Assembly: GCA_021234155.1 (NCBI GenBank)
Contig: JAJEKV010000001.1
Span: forward strand, 31,696,177-31,760,176
Reading direction: 5' to 3'
Source of the DNA: Isoetes taiwanensis
Lineage: Eukaryota > Streptophyta > Lycopodiopsida > Isoetales > Isoetaceae
DNA: 64,000 nt
A program made the translations under genes and the position numbers. Shown here piece by piece: positions 60,985 through 64,000 of this stretch; within the stretch, counting starts at the first letter, position 1, and every line of letters starts with the position of its first letter. The notes below the pieces were generated by a model. It was not told the DNA's origin and searched no databases. It saw only the letters and a program-made list of their open reading frames with translations.

Positions 60985-61850
60985 ATTCTTGACCCGTGAA
61001 TCAAGATAAGCCGCCATCTAGGCTAGATCCCTCTCCCTCACCCTCCCTTGTCTAGTCCTTGGTTTATTCTTGACTCGCGAGTCGAGATATACTGCCATCC
61101 AAACTGAATCCCTTCACTCTCCAGGACTAAAGGAGTAAAGGGGCACAGTCTTGGTGGTCGCATACTCGGATCACGAGTCGAGAATGCCGACCCGAGACTG
61201 GAATCTCGACCCATACTAACCCTCTATAGCAACCTATACTTGCTAGTCGAGATTGCCTATTCTCTGCTGGCTAGTCGAGACTGCCCATCCTCAACTCCAG
61301 AGTCAAAGGTGCCTCTACCCAGACTAGATCCCTCTCCCTCGAATCCTCAAATGGGAGTGGCCTAGTTTGTGTGGAGGCATCCTAGATTTGCGACTCAAGG
61401 CTGGATTCTCGACTCCGAGTCGAGATATGCCTCAATCCACACTAACCCCTCTAGCAACCCATACTTGCTAGTCGAGACTGCCTATTCTTGGCTCACGAGT
61501 TGAAGGTGCCTCTACCTAGACCGGATCCCTCTCCCTCGAGTCCTCGAAGGTAAGGGGCCTAGTCTAAGTGGAGGCATCCTCGATTTGCGACTCGAGGCTG
61601 GATTCTCGACCCCAAGTTGAGATATGCCTCGAGCCACATTAACCCCTCTAGCAACCTATACTGGCTAGTCGAGATTGTCTATTCTCAACTCACGAGTCGA
61701 AGGTGCCTCTACCGAGACTGGATCCCTCTCCCTCAAATTCTCAAAATGAAGGGGCCTAGTCTGAGTCAAGGTATCCTTGATTTGCGACTCGAGGCTGCAT
61801 TCTCGACTCGTGAGTCAGGATGTGCCTGCTCTAGAGCTAGAATCTCAGAA
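60985..61850. repeat. Minisatellite, about 197-bp period, with GACTCGNGAGTC palindromes
   Basis: Anchor GCTAGTCGAGA recurs at 61242, 61467 and 61664. Each unit holds AGATCCCTCTCCCTC or its variant GGATCCCTCTCCCTC, GGGGCCTAGTCT-like and TTGCGACTCGAGGCTG pieces. One unit has an extra 25-base partial duplication. Units left of 61.2 kb are shorter and more decayed. Many units contain ACTCG-N-GAGT dyads. Confidence 0.8.
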
Positions 61851-62302
61851 ATCTAACTCTACCCTTTATCGAGGAAATTGAACTCTCACCTCTATCTTAC
61901 AAATATGATTAGTCTTTATTCAAAAAAAATCAAACTATCCCCTCTATCTTAGAAATGTAATTTCATTCTCTATCCAAGAAATCGAGAAAGCAAACTTCCC
62001 TCTATCTAAGGAATGGAACTCTTCCCTCTATCAGTCATACCTTAAGCTGTCATGAACCCTTTATTGTAGGCAACTATTCGACGTTCTCTTTAATTGCTTG
62101 TTTCCTTGCTAAGCATCTCTCAACGTATAGAGTTTCTCGATGCTGAAACATACTCAACAAGGAAACAAGAAATGGAACGAACTCTCGAACGACTCTATAT
62201 ATTCAACATTCCCAACATTTCCATCTATATATTCTAGGAAATAAGCATTTTAACAGCATCTGAACAGCATTCGAACAACATTCTAACAACATTCGAACAA
62301 AA
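61851..62302. repeat. Short degenerate repeats after the minisatellite
   Basis: CCCTCTATCTNAGAAAT-like units recur between 61860 and 62035. Then an inverted pair CTTGTTTCCTTG (about 62099) / CAAGGAAACAAG (62158), and a (AACA-CATTCG)n-like run of about 15-base units at 62252-62300. Confidence 0.6.
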
Positions 62303-62323
62303 TAATGGAAAACCCCTACATTC

Positions 62324-62533
62324 TCACAAAAATTCTCTGGGCCATTGTATCACAGATCCCGATGCCTCTCCTACGGGCTTTGCTTTTTTCGTCGGCTTCA
62401 TCAAACGGGCTTCTCGCTGAATAACTTGTATCAAGGCGATCCTTGTATTTTCCTTCTCCATGGCAATGTAATGAACAAGGCCCATGATGAAGAAGAACAT
62501 AAGGTTGAGAAATATGGAATTTATAAATGGCAT
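62324..62533 (-). CDS. Hypothetical 69-codon frame
   Basis: Begins with hydrophobic NLMFFFIMGLVHYIAM and continues basic (REARLMKPTKKAKPVGEA). Composition is coding-like but no family is recognised. Possibly an exon or element remnant. Confidence 0.25.
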   Translation of the reverse strand: MPFINSIFLNLMFFFIMGLVHYIAMEKENTRIALIQVIQREARLMKPTKKAKPVGEASGSVIQWPREFL

Positions 62534-62539
62534 AACTTA

Positions 62540-63290
62540 TTATATGGTAGGAAGGTGATATCAATGGTATGGAATATTAAATATATAAGGTGTAATATGA
62601 TGCTATTTAAAGAGATGTCTAGGTTATACAAGACACATGGAATTTAAGTTGTATTGGGCATAGATGTGTAAGGAATTAAATGATGACGGTTGGTAAACCT
62701 TGGGCCCATAAATATATGATAAGGCCTCGTAATAAGGCCTAGGAAGAGCAAAATATTGTGAAAAGAATGCATAGCCTTGGTGGATGCGAAAAGCATTTAT
62801 TGGCATATAATCAAGAGATGTCGGCATCACACCCACTTTAATTAAATGCCACTTTCCATTTATAATTTTAGGCCATGTCCAGAATTCAAAAGAAAGAACA
62901 AAGCTATGTATACAACAGATAATCCAAGAAGCAAACAGACAACTTACTAGAAAGCATTATTCATTACAAGAAACTTATCGCGGCGGCCAAGGCCGCCTTG
63001 AACGTTTCTCTTTCCCAACCTTTTGTAGTTCATTACGTAAGATTAAATCTATTGTTTAAATTTGGATTTTCCGGCCTGGAGAAAAACTTTTTTTGTTTTT
63101 TGCTTGGCTCATTTCCCTAAGGTTTTGGGGATTTTCCCCGCCTGAAAAAAATCCGATTTCCAAAAATCGCAAATTTTTTTTGTTCATCTATTGTTGTGAT
63201 TTGCACGCTGAAGGCTGGATTAGGGCTTTTCCGGATACGGAGGCATGGCTTCCCCGAATTAGGATGATGCAGGATGTAATCTGCATGAGG
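62540..63290. other. AT-rich sequence left of a putative gene start
   Basis: No element recognised. From about 63060 the sequence is T-rich and promoter-like (repeated GATTTTCC and TTTTTTT). Confidence 0.4.
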
Positions 63291-63339
63291 TGCGCGTGGA
63301 AAAGAGAAAATAGTATTGTTTTATGATCACGTCATATTT

Positions 63340-63926
63340 TATGATCGATTCTTGGAGCTTGAAGCTTGGAGAGGGCATGCAGAAGCTTCAGTATTTGCTC
63401 ATCTCTTGCATTTGTATTTCTTTCAATCTTTCTTCAAGGTTTCCGAAGGCAAGTCCGTCTTAGGGTTCAGTTTCATAAGATCAGAGCTGTGCCTTGGAAC
63501 GGCTGGTTGCAGCAGCATTTCTTCTTGAGGGCAATCGATGCAGCAACATTCTTCCTGAGGTTTTTTAGCAGAGGGCGCTGAAGCATTCTTTGTGGGTTTT
63601 TTTTGTTGAATCGGGCAAACCAGAGGTTGCTGAATTGTGTGACCGGATTTGTAGGCCACTGAAGCAAACAGGTAAAATCATTTTAAGAAATACTTTTTTT
63701 ATATTGCTGTGTTAATCGGCTGTGTTTGCAAGGTTTCTATCAACTCTAAATCTTACGGGTTTGTGCTTTTCTTTACAGTCGCTGAAGCAGAGGTCCCTGA
63801 AACAAAGGAGCCGTTGAAGCAAAGAAAGCTTAAGGTGCTTATAAATATTCTGGCAGCTTCAGTTTCGGACATTCCTTCACAGATGTGCGCGGCGGATAAT
63901 GCAAAGCCCACAGCTACATGACACAT
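63340..63926 (+). other. Probable 5' leader exons of a gene extending rightwards
   Basis: An exon-like GC-richer segment ends at GCAAACAG|GTAAAATC (63671/63672). After a short intron, TTCTTTACAG|TCGCTGAAGC (from 63779) starts a second exon. GCTGAAGCA-like words recur (63577, 63659, 63781, 63935), giving the leader a repetitive look. The second exon's open frame (AEAEVPETKEPLKQRKLKVL) stops at 63921, so the main coding start is probably beyond the window. Confidence 0.35.
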
Positions 63927-64000
63927 GGAGTTTAAATCTTACCTTTAAACTTACAGTAAATTGCAAGAGCGTTGCTGAAGCCCCAAACAGGTAGATATTT

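Overview
The window is nuclear DNA of a land plant, AT-rich, gene-poor and crowded with nested transposable elements. Plant origin is supported by a cytokinin dehydrogenase pseudogene, a DYW-type PPR pseudogene, plant-style LINEs (DUF4283-like ORF1, zf-RVT C-terminus), a tRNA-iMet primer-binding site and spliced exons with GT-AG borders. Heavy nesting and a DYW-PPR relic would fit a large fern-like genome; that is an inference, not a proof.

Layout. 1-4.3 kb: 3' part of a spliced minus-strand gene of unknown product, whose introns hold a tandem repeat and a fold-back element. 5.57-6.18 kb: broken cytokinin dehydrogenase. 6.81-7.82 kb: complete non-autonomous Mutator-like element with a perfect 9-bp target duplication. 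9.8-11.3 kb: possible spliced minus-strand transcript. 13.0-13.3 kb: kelch/F-box-like remnant. 17.9-22.5 kb: decayed Mutator-like transposase flanked by GATC-rich repeat blocks.

24.07-43.16 kb is the structural centre: two head-to-tail copies of a roughly 2.9-kb canonical Helitron, read on the minus strand (5' TC, 3' hairpin plus CTAG, A|T target). Copy 1 was interrupted by an 8.55-kb LTR element, itself holding a GC-rich LINE. Copy 2 was interrupted by a 3.76-kb element with a 9-bp target duplication that carries DYW-PPR and LINE fragments, and by a 1.03-kb tandem pair of Helentron-like units. Because each Helitron copy shows the empty site of the other, these insertion borders can be read to the base, or nearly so.

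45.2-49.8 kb: 3' part of an unidentified plus-strand gene with phase-consistent exons. A young 5'-truncated LINE lies upstream and a three-unit Helentron-like array lies in its large intron. 51.3-51.5 kb: two adjacent strong hairpins. 53.3 kb: second copy of the 2.6-kb fold-back family. 56.78 kb: primer-binding site of an eroded LTR retrotransposon. 58.80-60.82 kb: possible first exon followed by an ORF1-only (half) LINE with poly(A) and 13-bp target duplication. 61.0-62.3 kb: minisatellite-like repeats. 63.3-64 kb: what looks like the 5' leader of a gene running off the right edge.

No gene was identified as an intact known protein-coding gene; the best host genes are partial and unidentified. 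The most notable signals are the Helitron tandem dimer, the Helentron-like arrays, the half-LINE and the LTR-enclosed LINE.
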